A stretch of 64,000 nt of DNA from Cephalotus follicularis. Its lineage: Eukaryota; Streptophyta; Magnoliopsida; Oxalidales; Cephalotaceae. The DNA is taken from positions 355,707-419,706 of the forward strand of contig BDDD01000023.1 in assembly GCA_001972305.1 (NCBI GenBank). The letters are read 5' to 3'. The notes under the pieces are model-generated. The model was not told the origin of the DNA, searched no databases, and was given only the letters and a program-made list of their open reading frames with translations. Shown piece after piece: positions 35,217 to 47,906 of this stretch; the stretch's first letter is position 1, and the number at the start of each line of letters is the position of its first letter. The translations under genes were made by a program, and so were the position numbers.

Positions 35217-35387
35217 TTAGGTGCTGATTCCGGGTCCTTAAGTTTATTTAAGGATCCCCGATTTCATTCAATTCTAAACCCATCAATGTAAACATTATTC
35301 ATGATAATTGGACACTAAATCTCGATATAATGTATATTTTATTCAACATTGCACAATATACATTAATTGAAAATTACGATTATTACA

Positions 35388-36574
35388 GTGAAATCTATTT
35401 TTCCATATTATGCTGGTTAGTCATCACAGTACTCATGAGAAGTTCCATGCTCTTTTCTAATGAGGAAATCATGGACGTGTCTTCCCTTTGGCTCAACAAT
35501 CTAGGTGATTGTTGATTTTGGAACTGATTTTGGGGGAATGATTGTTGGACATTATTTGAATTCGGGAGAAACCTTTGATAAGTCTGCTGTGGAGCAGACT
35601 GACCAGTGAAGCTCGAAGGTTGCCCCGAAAAGTATGAAGGTTAACCAAAAAAATTTGCTATTTCACCAGAAAAAATTCGATGGTTCTCTATGGTTATGCC
35701 CTTGACTCCATGAGAAATTTGAATGATTTCGCCAACTTAGATTATAGGTATTACTATACAGGTTGTATTGGTTCATTGCGGACACATTCTCAGGAGAGTA
35801 TTGATTTTCAATGTAAATTTGGCATTCTTCGATGACATGATTAGGGGACTGACACCAAGAGCACATAGGGATGTTCTGATTTACTTGATTCGCGTGCTCG
35901 GGTTTCCTAATTATCAACTCTAATCTATTTAGGTGGCTCTCTAACTATGCCTCCCTAGCTACCGATCCTTCTATGATGTACCCCTTACTCAGTAATTCTC
36001 TCTCCCAAACTTAAGTGAACTCCCACTCCCTAGTTCTCTCACCCAAATCTAATAGGAAGTTCCAAGCCTCGTTTTCATCGGTGTACAAGGTGAACCCATC
36101 AGGACACATCGACTCGACCAATTGCTTGGTCTGGTAATCGATGCCTCCATAGATGATTTGGCACAAATGCCACATGTTTGGACCGTGATGAGGACACTCT
36201 AAGAGAAGGTCTTTGAAATGTTCCACGCATCGAGAAAACGATTCATTGGGTCCCTGTCAAAATTGAAGAATGTCGTTCCTAAGCTTATCAGTTTTAGCTC
36301 CATCTTTAAGAGCAAAGTTAATGAATCACAACTTGATATCATCGTCAGATAGTTGCTGGAGTTTCATGAGGGCGCATACTTCCTCAAACTCACGAAGGAA
36401 GAGATATGCATCCTCATTGGGTAATCCATGAAAGTGTGGGAGCATGCTAATGAACTGAGATTTCAACTCAGAATTTTTCCCTTGAGGTGCAGGCAACAGG
36501 ATAATGGATTGTTGCACTATCCTTGTGGGATAGAATCGATCACGAAGAGTTTGAATTGGGTGCGCATCAGCCAT
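35388..36574 (-). pseudogene. B gag (capsid-like) with CCHC knuckle
   Basis: Minus-strand pieces give an N-terminal capsid-like segment (36574-36326: MADAHPIQTLRDRFYPTRI, then FHGLPNEDAYLFLREFEEVC, the typical Athila/Tat gag landmark), a middle segment (36226-36011), and a zinc knuckle CSWCQSPNHVIEEC near 35850 (C-x2-C-x4-H-x4-C). Gag would form the particle and bind RNA. Stops near 36325, 36260, 36010 and 35920 make it a pseudogene. ATG at 36574 is a plausible original start, about 0.3 kb after the primer site. Confidence 0.8.
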
Positions 36575-36870
36575 GGTTGCGATTGGTGGGTTAATTCTTT
36601 ATAAACTATTATTTGGGCCACGCACCCTATCAGTCATAAACTAAGGGAAATCACTAACAAACTAACTAAAGCAAAGAACCTTAATTAACTAAGTTAGAGT
36701 TTATTAAAGATTTATGCAATGATGTTAGAGCTGTGTTAAAAGATTATGATGAATCCTAATTAAACTAAGTTAAAATTGTTAGTCAAATCAAGAAAACAAG
36801 GGAAATAAATATAAAATAAAATAAATACTACAAATCAGTTGAATAAATTAAAACGAATTTAAAACGTGTT
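36575..36870 (-). other. B untranslated leader
   Basis: AT-rich sequence between the primer site and the gag start. I see no coding signal or repeat. Confidence 0.6.
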
Positions 36871-36888
36871 TCCCCGGCAACTGCGCCA
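36871..36888 (-). other. B primer-binding site (tRNA-Asp type)
   Basis: The minus strand reads TGGCGCAGTTGCCGGGGA, one or two bases from the complement of the tRNA-Asp 3' end. Athila-type elements use this primer, whereas all other elements here use initiator-Met. Confidence 0.85.
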
Positions 36889-36895
36889 AAAAACT

Positions 36896-37858
36896 TGTTC
36901 ACGATTTTTGACTGTTTTAAAATTTATACCGCAAGTGCACGGTTGTGCAGTAACGGGTCAAACGCTAGGAAACGAGCTAAATTAATTCTAATCTATCCAA
37001 CCTAGGCGAAGTATGCAAAATTTGAGGTTCAATTATGAAAACTACTGCTAAACATGCGAAATAAATTAACTGAAATATGTAAGGGAAAACCGGTTTTAGG
37101 GTATAGAAACTCACCATAAATTATATTGAACAACTCACTTACTTGATTGATCAGACCTTGGTAACCAACGGAAGCTAGGTCGATAAGGAGTGTGACTGTG
37201 ATGACAAATCGTATGAGTAGTCATGCTAGGTTTATATGGAGTGTGGCAGCGGCAAAAAATCGTATGAGTAGACATGCTAGGTCTATACGGAGTGTGTTCG
37301 GCATGACAAACCGTATGAGTAGACTCCTTTGATTGAATTGAAATCCATTCATTCAGTAACGTTCTTATTCACCGACAATATGTTTGTAGATTTTAATCAG
37401 ACAAACAAAGTGTGTGTGAAGGCAGAAAATTGAAGAACAAATCAAAACTTCAAGGATTTTTATTGATGGAGTTGAATCAATACAATCTAGGCTTTGTTCT
37501 AACCCTAAAAACCCTGAAAAATTAGCTACTAAACATTGAAAATAAACTACAAAAATTGAAGAACAAAACTAAAAAGGTGGCTACAAAGATTGTCACTAAC
37601 TTTGCACACTTTTTTTGTGACCTAGCATCACCTATTTATACATAAAATCCCGTGCAATAAGAAAAGGAAAAGGTTTAACCTACTAAAAATTGTTTAAGGA
37701 AATAATTACAACCAGAAAACTTTCCAATTTCACTGTCAGCTGTCGTAAGCGTCAACGCTTACGTCTTGAGCGTCGCCGGTTTGGTGCTTTGCATTGACCC
37801 TTTGATGTGTTGGCGTTAATGCGCTCCGCTTTACAATGTTGAACGTCGATGCTTTCTC
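36896..37858 (-). repeat. B LTR2, left part (before A)
   Basis: Starts TGTTCACGATTTTTG and follows LTR1 from 28547 closely, including the CCGCAAGTGCACGGTTGTGC block. It ends at the TTCTC duplication (37854-37858) where A inserted, inside the palindrome array (37746-37858). Confidence 0.87.
37746..37858. repeat. AAGCGTCGACGCTT-type array, B LTR2 left half
   Basis: Collinear with 29397-29512 of LTR1, with point changes inside the palindromes (for example GTCAACG for GTCGATG). The array continues at 48189-48360 after element A. Confidence 0.85.
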
Positions 37859-39193
37859 TGTCACACCCCGTTATTCGGTTCCATACCAATAAGACAAGCA
37901 TATATGGAGATATCAGTATTAAACATACATTCCAGCATTTCATTCAACAGTAAAAAAAACAATATGCGGAAGCAGTCAATAAGCCGGAATATAAATACAA
38001 GCCGTCTGCACGCATCCCATACTACGTGCGGGTACAAGTCAAATATTACCCTTAACATAAGGAAATACATTATAAACGAGGTGTGATTCGTTCATTTCAT
38101 TACAATACATCAAAAGAAATAACAACCTTAAGACGACAAAAGAAGCACTCCAAGCTTCAGCAGCAACTCCCACGTCTTCGCTCAATCTGAAATTGTAGGG
38201 GTTAGCCCTTGTCCTCACTTAGCTAAGTAGGAAGATAATGCATGCTAAGGAATATATGAATGCAACATGTATGACAGTTTACATAAAATCATATTTGAAT
38301 GTTCTAATCTATGTAAGCAACCAAGCCAAGTGGCCATAGACAATACATATTCAAGAATACTGCACAAGGGTACAGTCAATTCATTCAGTGGTTGAATGTC
38401 ACATGTCGCTAACTCCTAGCACCAACTGTGCACCACCTAACTATCACCCTATGCACCGAGGATGACAGAACAGGTCATATTTACTACCGGCGTTGGCGGG
38501 TAGTTTAACAGTAATTTCTGCAATTGCAGACAGTTTAGGTGATACTCTTGCCAACTCCTGGCACCCAGGATCACATCCATAGTCAGTGATATCCTCCATC
38601 ACTAAACTAGGGCAGTAAGCAAAGACAATCAATTCAATCAGTGCAATTCAATAGTAATATTACATATATAATTAATATGCAATATCAAGTGTTTTCTTTA
38701 GATCCATATATCATTTCAGTGATCGTACATCTCGTATGAGGAAAACGATATCAGTACAGTAGTGGTTTCTAGTTTGGGAAACAAAACAATAGGTACCTCT
38801 CATGTAAGAGGAAAATCAGTAGTTCCTTTTAAACAATAAGTGTTCATTGAAAATGATAGATAATATCATGTATTGTGCATATAGCACATAGTTGATTCAA
38901 TCATTAGAATATGAAACAGTTGGTTTATAACAGTCCTTGGTATATACTAATCATCAGCAGCATAAACAGAAACAGTAATACAAATCAGTAGTAATGCAAG
39001 GTTCACAAAGAATAGCATTACATAGTCAATTTCTATGCAACTCTCGCAAGGAGTGCGTACATTGTGTAATTTTTTGTAATGTAAATGTATATGAGGCCAG
39101 GATTGATTGTTCGAATCATCAGTATGGAGGCCAGATTCATTACATTCAAAATTCAGGCCTTAACAGGACTTATATCAGTAAAATTTCCTAGAA

Positions 39194-39306
39194 CAGTCGA
39201 CTGTTCTCAAGAACAGTCGGCTATTTTGGATGCGTAGTCGACTGCTTTGCCTTGGCAGTCGACTGGATAGGTTGAGTAGTCGACTGCTATGAAGAACAGT
39301 CGACTG
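39194..39306. repeat. CAGTCGACTG palindrome array 1 in A 3' LTR
   Basis: Six palindromes at 39194, 39214, 39235, 39256, 39277 and 39297: intervals 20, 21, 21, 21 and 20 bp. Confidence 0.92.
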
Positions 39307-40359
39307 CTTCTGCCCAGAAAATGCAGGCAGTAGCAGTTTGCATATTTCTCATTCCAAATTCAATACAATCAGAGCATAACAATGCAGAAAATGAACATAC
39401 ATAATATGCATACTATATCTTCCATAACATATCATTACCCCTACCTCAAAATCTTATCCGAAGATCAATTGTAATTGACCTTTCTCTTTGAGTTCCAAGC
39501 CTTCTTTACCAACAATCTTTCAATCCAGGAGAATATAATCTAAACATGAATGTTTATGGACACATACATCAGTACCAGTAAGTTTCAGTAGTAATTATAA
39601 CAGTTACAATTCCAATAGTAGCTTAATCATCAAGTTCATTGAGTCTTAAACATCACTCTTACCATTCTACCACTTTCTCTTCGAACTCTATGTCAAATAT
39701 CATTAAATTTTGGGTTCATTGATCTTAAGTTGTTTTGACAGAAGGTATATATATATATACCTAAGAGAATGTCTATATAATGCCAGCTTACAACATCTAT
39801 AACCCAATTAGAGGTTATAATCCCATTTGCACTTGAACCATTTAACACCTTCTATTCCAATTCTAAGAGTTGTTGATTCTAATCCATTAACAGGAGATAT
39901 TATCATTCCTAGTTACATCATTAACATTACTACTTAAGCAGGGAGTTCGAATTTGGAACTTACCAGAACTCCAAAGCTTCAATTCCCTTCTTTGAGCTCT
40001 AATCCATCAACATGCAAGCTCCCAATAATCTCCAGCAACTCTCCTCAATTTTCAGTGTTTCTAACACTCCTTCACAGCTCATGCATGGCTGATATAGGGG
40101 TCTGGAGTTTTAGAATTCGCCAGGCTCCATTCACTCCACTCTCTCATTTCCTTCTCTCTCTCACATGCATCCTTTTTCTCACCTTTATTTCTTTGATTCT
40201 TTCAGGTTGCAGGTCTGCAAGTTGCAGAGAGAATAGAGGGCATGCAAGCACTCTAATTGCATGTTCTGGCAGCCCTGTCTCGCGTGACACCTGTCCCCCA
40301 CGCAATCCCCTCTTGGTTCAGTTTAAAAGGCATGCACAGACACCTGTTCTGTACCGATC

Positions 40360-40487
40360 CAGTCGACTGTATGCATTGGCCAGTCGACTGTCCACAACAT
40401 GCATCAGGCAGTCTACTGCTCCCCTGTGACAGTCGGCTGCCCCTTCATAAACCTGGCAGTCTACTTCCCCCCTCTGGTAGTCGGCTG
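40360..40487. repeat. CAGTCGACTG palindrome array 2 in A 3' LTR
   Basis: Six palindromes or decayed copies at intervals of 21, 28, 21, 27 and 21 bp. Two have CAGTCTACT- in place of CAGTCGACT-. Confidence 0.88.
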
Positions 40488-40657
40488 TCAAGGTTGTTTT
40501 AGGGTTTTCTTAAGCTTGATTTTCACCAAATTGCATCTCCATTCATCCAAAGCAATTACCAATCACAAATTATAATAATTGGACATTAAATTCAAATAAG
40601 TGCACATTTTATTAATCATTATTACAATGTACACGAATTGAATTTGCGGTTATTACA

Positions 40658-40674
40658 TTCCTCCCTCCTTAAAG
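40658..40674 (-). other. A polypurine tract
   Basis: The minus strand reads CTTTAAGGAGGGAGGAA immediately before the 3' LTR start TGTAATAACC. Confidence 0.88.
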
Positions 40675-40703
40675 AAAATTCGTCCTCGAATTTAGCCCTT
40701 ACA

Positions 40704-41467
40704 TCACATTCCGTATATGTGGGGAAATGTCTCCCTCATTTCTTCCTCACGTTCCCACGGGGCTTCCTCGGCTCCGTGGAAACGCCACAGCACTTTGACC
40801 ATAGGGATGGTCTTGTTCCTCAGAACCTTTTCCGTGCGATCCACAATCCTCGTCGGCCTTTCTTCATAAGTCAATCTCGGACTAATGAATCCAGGGTCGT
40901 AGCTCAAAATGTGAGATGGGTCGGTACGTATTTCCGTAACATGGAAACATGAAATACGTTATGCACGTCCGAAAAACTAGGCGGTAGTGCAATCTGGTAT
41001 GCTACCTCCCCCACCTTCTCTAGTATCTCGTAAGGAACAATGTACCTCGAAGCTATCTTCCCTTTAAGTCCAAAATGGTATATCCCCTTCGAAGGTGAGA
41101 TCTTCAGGAAAACATGATCTCCCTTCTCAAATTCCATCTTTCTCTTATTGCTGTCGGCGTAACTCTTCTGCCGACTCTGTGCAGCTAGCAGTCTCTTCTT
41201 GATCATCTCCACTTTATCAGTGGTCTCTTGCACCAAGTCCGGTCCAAGCACTTGTCTCTCACCTACCTCATCCCAACAAATAGGTGATCTGCATTTCCTC
41301 CCGTATAAAGGTTCATAGGGAGCCATTCCAATGATGGTGTGGAAACTGTTGTTGTAAGAGAACTCAATCAATGCCAGATGATCCTCCCAACTCCCAGCAA
41401 AATCAATCATGCAAGCCCGTAACATATCCTCCAGAGTCTGGAGAGTACGCTCGGACTGTCTGTCAGT
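40704..41467 (-). pseudogene. A integrase C-terminus and chromodomain-like tail
   Basis: The frame 41425-40904 reads MLRACMIDFAGSWEDHLALI, IGMAPYEPLYGRKCRSPICW and the GKIA-RYI-PYEILEKVGEVAY segment that forms the integrase C-terminal module. A following frame, 40907-40704, adds MVKVLWRFHGAEEAPWERE and ends near FPHIYGM, the chromodomain-related tail of Tekay/Del. A one-base shift separates the two near 40905. In intact relatives this tail guides insertion. Confidence 0.87.
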
Positions 41468-42370
41468 CTATGGGTGAAATGCAGTGCTGAAGTTCAAGGT
41501 TGTTCCCATGGTTGTTTGGAACTTCTTCCAGAACCTTGAAGTAAACCTAGCATCTCGGTCGCAGACAATACTGACCGGCACCCCATGCAATCTCACTATC
41601 ACCCGGATATACAATCGAGCAAGCTTCTCGATAGAATACGTCATGTTCATCAGAAGAAAGTGTGCGGACTTAGTAAGTCTGTCCACAACAACCCACACTG
41701 CTTCATGCTGATTCCGTGACCTCGGCAATCCTGACACAAAGTCCATGGTCACGTGCTCCCATTTCCATTCAGCCACTGGTAGCGATTGTAGCAGTCCCGC
41801 AGGTTTCTGATGTTCAGCCTTCACTCTCTAACAGGTCAAACATCTTGCAACATATTCATCAATTTCTCTCTTCATACCCCTCCACCAGTAGTTCTTCTTC
41901 AGGTCGTGCCACATATTGGAACTCCCTGGGTGAACACTGTACCTCGATTTATGAGCTTGTTGCAGTAGCTCATTCTTGATGCTTTCGTCATCCAGAACAC
42001 ATATCCTTCCTCGGAACCTCAGTATGCCATCAGTATGAATGGAGAAGTCAGAATCAGCATCCAGGTTCTCGCGAATACTCCACAAATCAGCATCACTATA
42101 CTGAGTAGTCAAAATACGCTCGAGAAGTTTCGGTTGTGCTCTCATACTTGCCACAATCACTCCTCGGGAAACCATGAACGGATTCCATCTCTGAAATTCC
42201 TCCAACAGATTCCACTGTGAAACCATCGCTCCAGCAATCATTGCCTTGCGACTCAGCGCATCAGTCACTACATTTGCCTTTCCCGGGGGGTATTGAATAT
42301 TGCAGTTGTAGTCATTGAAGAATTCCACCCATCGCCTCTGTCTCATGTTGAGCTCCTTCTGGGAAAACAA
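41468..42370 (-). pseudogene. A integrase zinc and catalytic core
   Basis: 42370-41828 covers the end of RNase H ([17 protein letters not shown]) and the zinc-binding region ending CLTC. 41824-41468 has [21 protein letters not shown] and [16 protein letters not shown], with both visible catalytic Asp residues kept. Stops at about 41825 (CQR where relatives are open) and 41466 (HP-stop-TD) are single C-to-T changes in CAG codons. Otherwise very similar to C. Confidence 0.88.
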
Positions 42371-43627
42371 ATATTTTAAGCTCTTGTGGTCAGTAAAGAT
42401 TTCAAACTACGCTCCATAGAGGTAGTGCCTCCATTTCTGCAAGGCAAATACTATGGCCGCCAACTAAAGATCGTGTACGAGATAGTTTTCCTCGTACGGC
42501 TTCAACTTCCTCGATGCGTATGCAATCGCCCTGCCATGTTACATAAGAACGCATCCCAATCCTTTCCCAGAAGCATAAGTGTAAACAGTAAATCCCTTAT
42601 TACCCTTAGGTAATGCCAACAATGGAGCTGAAATCAACTGACTCTTCAACTCTTGAAAACTTGTATCACAAGACTCGTCCCACACAAAACTGGACTTCTT
42701 CTGCGTCAGCTGTGCTAGTGGTGCAGCAAGTTTCGAGAATCCCTCAATGAATCTATGGTAATAACCAGCCAATCCCAAGAAACTACGCACCTCCGTAACG
42801 TTCCTCGGTTGGGGCCAACCAGTAATGCTTTCAATCTTCGAAGGATCCACTGACAATCCTTCACTCGACACGATGTGACCAAAGAAAGTCACATGATCCA
42901 GCCAAAATCCGCACTTGCTGAACTTGGCGTACAGCTGTTCCTTCCGTAGTATCTGCAATACAATCTTCAAGTGCTGCATGTGTTCCTCAACGCTCTATGA
43001 GTAGACCAGGATGTCATCTAAGAATATCACAACAAACTGATCAAGATAAGGTTGGAACACTCTGTTCATCAGACACATAAAGGCTATAGGAGCATTAGTC
43101 AAACCAAAAGGCAGTATCAGAAATTCGTAGTGCCCATATCTGGTTCGGAATGCAGTCTTCTCCACATCACCTTCTCTGATCCTCAACTGATGGTAACCTG
43201 TTCTTAGGTCAAGTTTGGAGAACACAGTTGAGCCTTGTAATTGGTCGAACAACTCCTCAATATGTGGCAGAGGATACTTGTTCTTCACCGTCACTTGATT
43301 TAGCAGCCTGTAGTCAATGCATAGACGCATTGATCCATCCTTCTTCTTCACAAATAGAACCGGTGCTCCCCATGGTGACACACTCGGTCTGATAAAACCC
43401 TTGTCAAGATAATCCTGCAATTGAACTTTCAACTCCTTCAGTTCGGCAGGAGCCATTCGGTACGGTGCTCTGGATATCAGAGCAGTTCCAGGCAATAACT
43501 CAATGCTGAACTCTATGTCCCTCTCCGGTGGCAATGAAGTGAGTTCATCTGGAAACACATCAGGAAAATCACATACAACAGGCACTTGATCAATACTAGG
43601 CGTACCTTTCGTATGATCAATCACATA
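42371..43627 (-). pseudogene. A reverse transcriptase and RNase H
   Basis: 43624-42995 encodes the linker and [55 protein letters not shown] and the catalytic FLDDILVYS near 43010. 42979-42539 gives the RT thumb and the start of RNase H, where [11 protein letters not shown] has Tyr in place of the first catalytic Asp (X has YSDAS). Stops fall near 43627, 42993, 42537 and 42465-42410. Inactive but recognisable over its full length. Confidence 0.9.
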
Positions 43628-44574
43628 CGCTAAATAGCCCTCGCATCCTTGTTTGAGATATTTCTATGCTCGTATATATAGATGATCGGAGCAGTAACAT
43701 TCTTCTCTCCGCTAAACTTCCACTCTGTCCCATCTTGCAGATAAAATGTCATCATCTTGTTGTAACAATCGACACAAGCATGATGAGCATATAGCCAATC
43801 CATCCCCAAGATTACATCAAAATCTCGGATAGGTAACACTATCAAGTCAGCGAAAAATTCAAACCCAGCTACCACGATTTCACAGTCCTTCATAACAGTA
43901 TCAGATAGAAGACAAGTACCCGCAGGAGTACTCACCTCCAAAACATATGGTAATCTAGAAGTAACACCATGCAACTTGCGAGCCAAACTAAATGCAATAA
44001 ATGAATGCGTCGCACCAGGGTCAATCAACACATGAGCTAATATGCCAGATATGTAAATGGTACCTCCCACAACAGTAGTAGATTCTGGCACATCATCTTT
44101 AGATAAGGTGTAGACCCTACCTTTCACAATCCCCTTTCCAGTGTCCTTCCGCGGTTGAGCTGCCGCAACACTACCACTAGCACCAGCACTTCCCTGTTGG
44201 CCGCGTGCATGATCCCTCATCATCGGGAATTTACTCAGCATGTGATCTTGTGAGCTACACCTCAAGCACTTTCCCATCTTCTTCCAGCATTCTGTCTCAT
44301 CACGGTTCTGACGACCGCAAAAAGCACATCCACTTGCATTATGTTGACTGTTTCGGCCAAGTGTCCTTGACCGTGAATCTCTGCGTCGAGAACCCCCTTG
44401 CCCTCTGTTATCAGACTTGGTTGACTTAGCGAGATTATTGCTTCCCTGCCCTTGTGACTGTACGGCCCTCGATTGATTAGTACGAGTCCGTTCTGCCCTT
44501 CTCTCATTGGCATCTTCTTCAAGAATCATCGCCCTCTCAGCAACTTCAACAAAAGAGGTCAGCTGCAACATCAA
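43628..44574 (-). pseudogene. A gag C-terminus and protease, 314-residue frame
   Basis: It begins with a basic linker (RRAERTRTNQS), then two CCHC knuckles: CAFCGRQNRDETEC has Arg for the zinc-binding His and CLRCSSQDHMLSKF lacks the last Cys, while C keeps both ([25 protein letters not shown]). The protease follows with [11 protein letters not shown] and [13 protein letters not shown]. The frame is open to a stop near 43629 just after the [13 protein letters not shown] linker begins. Confidence 0.88.
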
Positions 44575-45314
44575 TAATTTGGATCTGATATCTGGTCAAA
44601 GGCCTTTCAGGAACCTTCGGATCATCCGTGACTCTCCCTCCACAAGATAAGGCTTATGTCTGGCTAGCTCCACAAATCTGGTCTGGCACTGAGCTACCGT
44701 CATGTCTCCTTGACGTAACTCAATCAACTATGTCTCCCATCTGTCACGCTCTATCTACGGTACATAAGCATCCAGAAACTCGGACTGGAATCTATCCCAA
44801 GTTCTGTCAAGTCTACGGGCTTCCCATTTTGCTTCAGTTCTCTCCCACCAGTAAGTCGCCTCGCCCCATAGGCGGTACACAGCAAAACTGAGTTTCTGCT
44901 CATCAGTACATTCTAGAGCAGAAATATCTTTTCCAAGTCCCTGATCCACCGTTCAGCTACGGTAGCATTCAACTCGCCATTAAAGGGCAGAGGATTCTAT
45001 CGCATGAACCGCTCTAGATCTCGGCCAAATCCACCTGCATGACAAGCATACGGTGCTGGCTGATATGCCCGGTTAGCCTCGTACATTTGCCGGATCTGTT
45101 CCATGTTTGCTGCATTCGCTTGCATCTGGTGTCGGAAAAGATCAGCTAGGTTGTCAAAATTACTCCTCTCATAATGGACTGGAGGAACATTCACTCCTTC
45201 ATTCATTTGCAGAACATTTTCAGGTACTGGCAGAGCATTGAATCCTTCGTCGGCTCTACGCCTTCCTCGTCTACCTCTTCGTAGATCCATTTTGTTTCCT
45301 ATATGGAATGACAA
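44575..45314 (-). pseudogene. A gag N-terminus and capsid
   Basis: 45314-44997 starts MSFHIGNKMDLRRGRRGRRR (the second Met matches the start used by C) and runs to RDLERFMR before a TAG where C has CAG. Next come LECTDEQKLSFAVYRLWGEA and FQSEFLDAYVP, again ended by a CAG-to-TAG change, and later a CGA-to-TGA stop in GLRPDIRS. Compare the open gag of C (58560-57886). Confidence 0.87.
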
Positions 45315-45381
45315 AAATCATTAGGAAACATTTCACTCAAATTTCCGAGAAACTTATCCTAGCTTAGCATATATGGAATAT

Positions 45382-45393
45382 GCTCTGATACCA
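45382..45393 (-). other. A primer-binding site
   Basis: The minus strand reads TGGTATCAGAGC three bases inside the 5' LTR boundary (45397), a perfect initiator-Met type site. Confidence 0.9.
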
Positions 45394-46723
45394 TGTTGTC
45401 ACACCCCGTCATTCGGTTCGATACCATTAAGACAAGCATATATGGTGATATAAGTATTAAACATACATTTCATTCAACAGTAAAAAAAACAATATGCGGA
45501 AGCAATCAATAAGCCGGAATATAAATACAAGCCATCCGCACGCATCCCACACTACGTGCAGGTACAAGTCAAATATTATCCTTAACATAAGGAAATACAT
45601 CATAAACGAGGTATGATTCATTCATTTCATTACAATACATCAAAAGAAATAACAACCTTAAGACGACAAAAGAAGCTCTCCAAGCTTCAGCAGCAACTCC
45701 CACGTCTTCGCTCAATCTGAAATTGTAGGGGTTAGCCGTTGTCCCCACTTGGCTAAGTAGGAAGATAATGCATGCTAAGGAATATATGAATGTAACATGT
45801 ATGACAGTTTATATAAAATCATATTTGAATGTTCCAATATATGTAAGCAACCAAGCCAAGTGGCCATAGACAATACATATTCAAGAATACCGCACAAGGG
45901 TACAATCAATTCATTCAGTGGTTGAATGTCACATGTCGCTAACTCCTAGCACCAACTGTGCACCACCTAACTATCACCCTATGCACCGAGGATGACAGAA
46001 CAGGTAACATTTACTACCAGCGTTGGTGGGTAGTTTAACAGTAATTTCTGTAATTGCAGACAGTTTGGGTGATACTCTGGCCAACTCCTGGCACCCAGCA
46101 TCACATCCGTAGTCAGTGATATCCTCCATCACTAAACTAGGGCAGTAAGCATAGACAATCAATTCAATCAGTGCAATTCAATAGTAATATTACATATATA
46201 ATTAATATGCAATATCAAGTGTTTTCTTTAGAAACATATATCATTTCAGTGATCGTACATCTCATATGAGGAAAACGATATCAGTACAGTAGTGGTTTCC
46301 AGTTTGGGAAACAAAACAGTAGGTACCTCTCATGTAAGAGGAAAACCAGTAGTTCCTTTTAAACAATAAGTGTTCATTGAAAATGATAGATAATATCATG
46401 TATTGTGAATATAGCACATAGTTGATTCAATCATTAGAATATGAAACAGTAGGTTTATAACAGTCCTTGGTATATACTAATCATCAGCAGCATATACAGA
46501 AACAGTAATACAAATCAGTAGTAATACAAGGTTCACAAAGAATAGCATTACATAGGCAATTTCGATGCAACTCTCGCAAGGAGTGCGTACATTGTGTAAT
46601 TTTTTGTAATGTAAATGTATATGAGGCCAGGATTGATTGTTCTAATCATCCGTATGGAGGCCAGATTCATTACATTCAAAATTGAGGCCTTAACATGACT
46701 TATATCAGTAAAATTCCCCAGAA

Positions 46724-46836
46724 CAGTCGACTGTTCTCAAGAACAGTCGGCTGTTTTGGATGAGTAGTGGACTGCTTTGCCTTGGCAGTCGACTGGATAG
46801 GTTGAGTAGTCGACTGCTATGAAGAACAGTCGACTG
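46724..46836. repeat. CAGTCGACTG palindrome array 1 in A 5' LTR
   Basis: Six palindromes collinear with 39194-39306; the third has decayed to TAGTGGACTG. Confidence 0.9.
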
Positions 46837-47906
46837 CTTCTGCTCAAAAAATGCAGGCAGTAGCAGTTTGCATATTTCGCATTCCAAATTCAATACAATC
46901 AGAGCATGTAACAATGCAGAAAATGAACATACATAATATGCATACTATATCTTCCATAACATATCATTACCCCTACCTCAAAAGCTTATCCCAAGATCAA
47001 TTGTAATTGACCTTTTTCTTTGAGTTCCAAGCCTTGTTTACCAACAATCTTTCAATACAGGAGAATATAATCTAAACATGCACGTTTATGGACACATACA
47101 TCAGTACCAGTAGGTTTCAGTAGTAATTATAACAGTTACAATTCCAACAGTAGCTTAATCATCAAGTTCATTGAGTCTTAAACATCACTCTTACCATTCT
47201 ACCACTTTCTCTTCTAACTCTATGTCAAATATCATTAAATTTCGGGTTCATTGATCTTAAGTTGTTTTGACAGAAGGTATATCTATATATATATATACAC
47301 CTAAGAGAATGTCTATTTAATGCCAACTTACAACATCTATAACCCAATTAGAGGTTATAATCCCATTTGCACTTGAGCCATTTAACACCTTCTATTCCAA
47401 TTCTAAGAGTTGTTGATTCTAATCCATTAACAGGAGATATTATCATTCCTAGTTACATCATTAACATTACTACTTAAGCAGGGAGTTCGAATTTGGAACT
47501 TACCAGAACTCCAAAGCTTCAATTCCCTTCTTTGAGCTCTAATCCATCAACATGCAAGCTATCAATAATCTCCAGCAACTCTCCTCAATTTTCAGTGTTT
47601 CTAACACTCCTTCACAGCTCATGCATGGCTGATATAGGGGTCTGGAGTTTTAGAATTCGCCAGGCTCCATTTACTCCACTCTCTCATTTCCTTCTCTCTC
47701 TCACATGCATCCTTTTTCTCACCTTTCTTTCTTTGATTCTTGCAGGTTGCAGGTCTGCAAGTTGCAGAGAGAATAGAGGGCATTCAAGCACTCTAATTGC
47801 ATGTTCTGGCAGCCCTGTCTCGCGTGACACCTGCCCCCCATGCAATCCCCTCTTGGTTTAGTTTAACAGGCATGCACAGACACCTGTTCTGTACCGATGC
47901 ATTGGC

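Larger units (their letters stand above)
32883..35387 (-). mobile_element. Solo LTR S, gypsy (A/C family), 2.5 kb
   Basis: Starts TGTCACACCCC and ends CGATTATTACA on the plus strand, like the LTRs of A and C, and interrupts B between gag and the protease linker. Flanks are GCGAA (32878-32882) and GTGAA (35388-35392), a target duplication differing by one C-to-T change. It has no internal region, so it arose by LTR-LTR recombination. It is more diverged from A and C than they are from each other by eye. It carries two palindrome arrays. Confidence 0.87.
37859..40657 (-). repeat. A 3' LTR (2.8 kb)
   Basis: Plus-strand reading starts TGTCACACCCCG and ends GGTTATTACA. Two palindrome arrays lie at 39194-39306 and 40360-40487. 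Confidence 0.92.

Noticed and set aside
39953..40502. Frame of 158 codons with a signal-like hydrophobic segment
   Set aside because: It lies in the A LTR on the strand opposite to the element and crosses the palindrome array; the other LTR copy breaks it (47493-47861).
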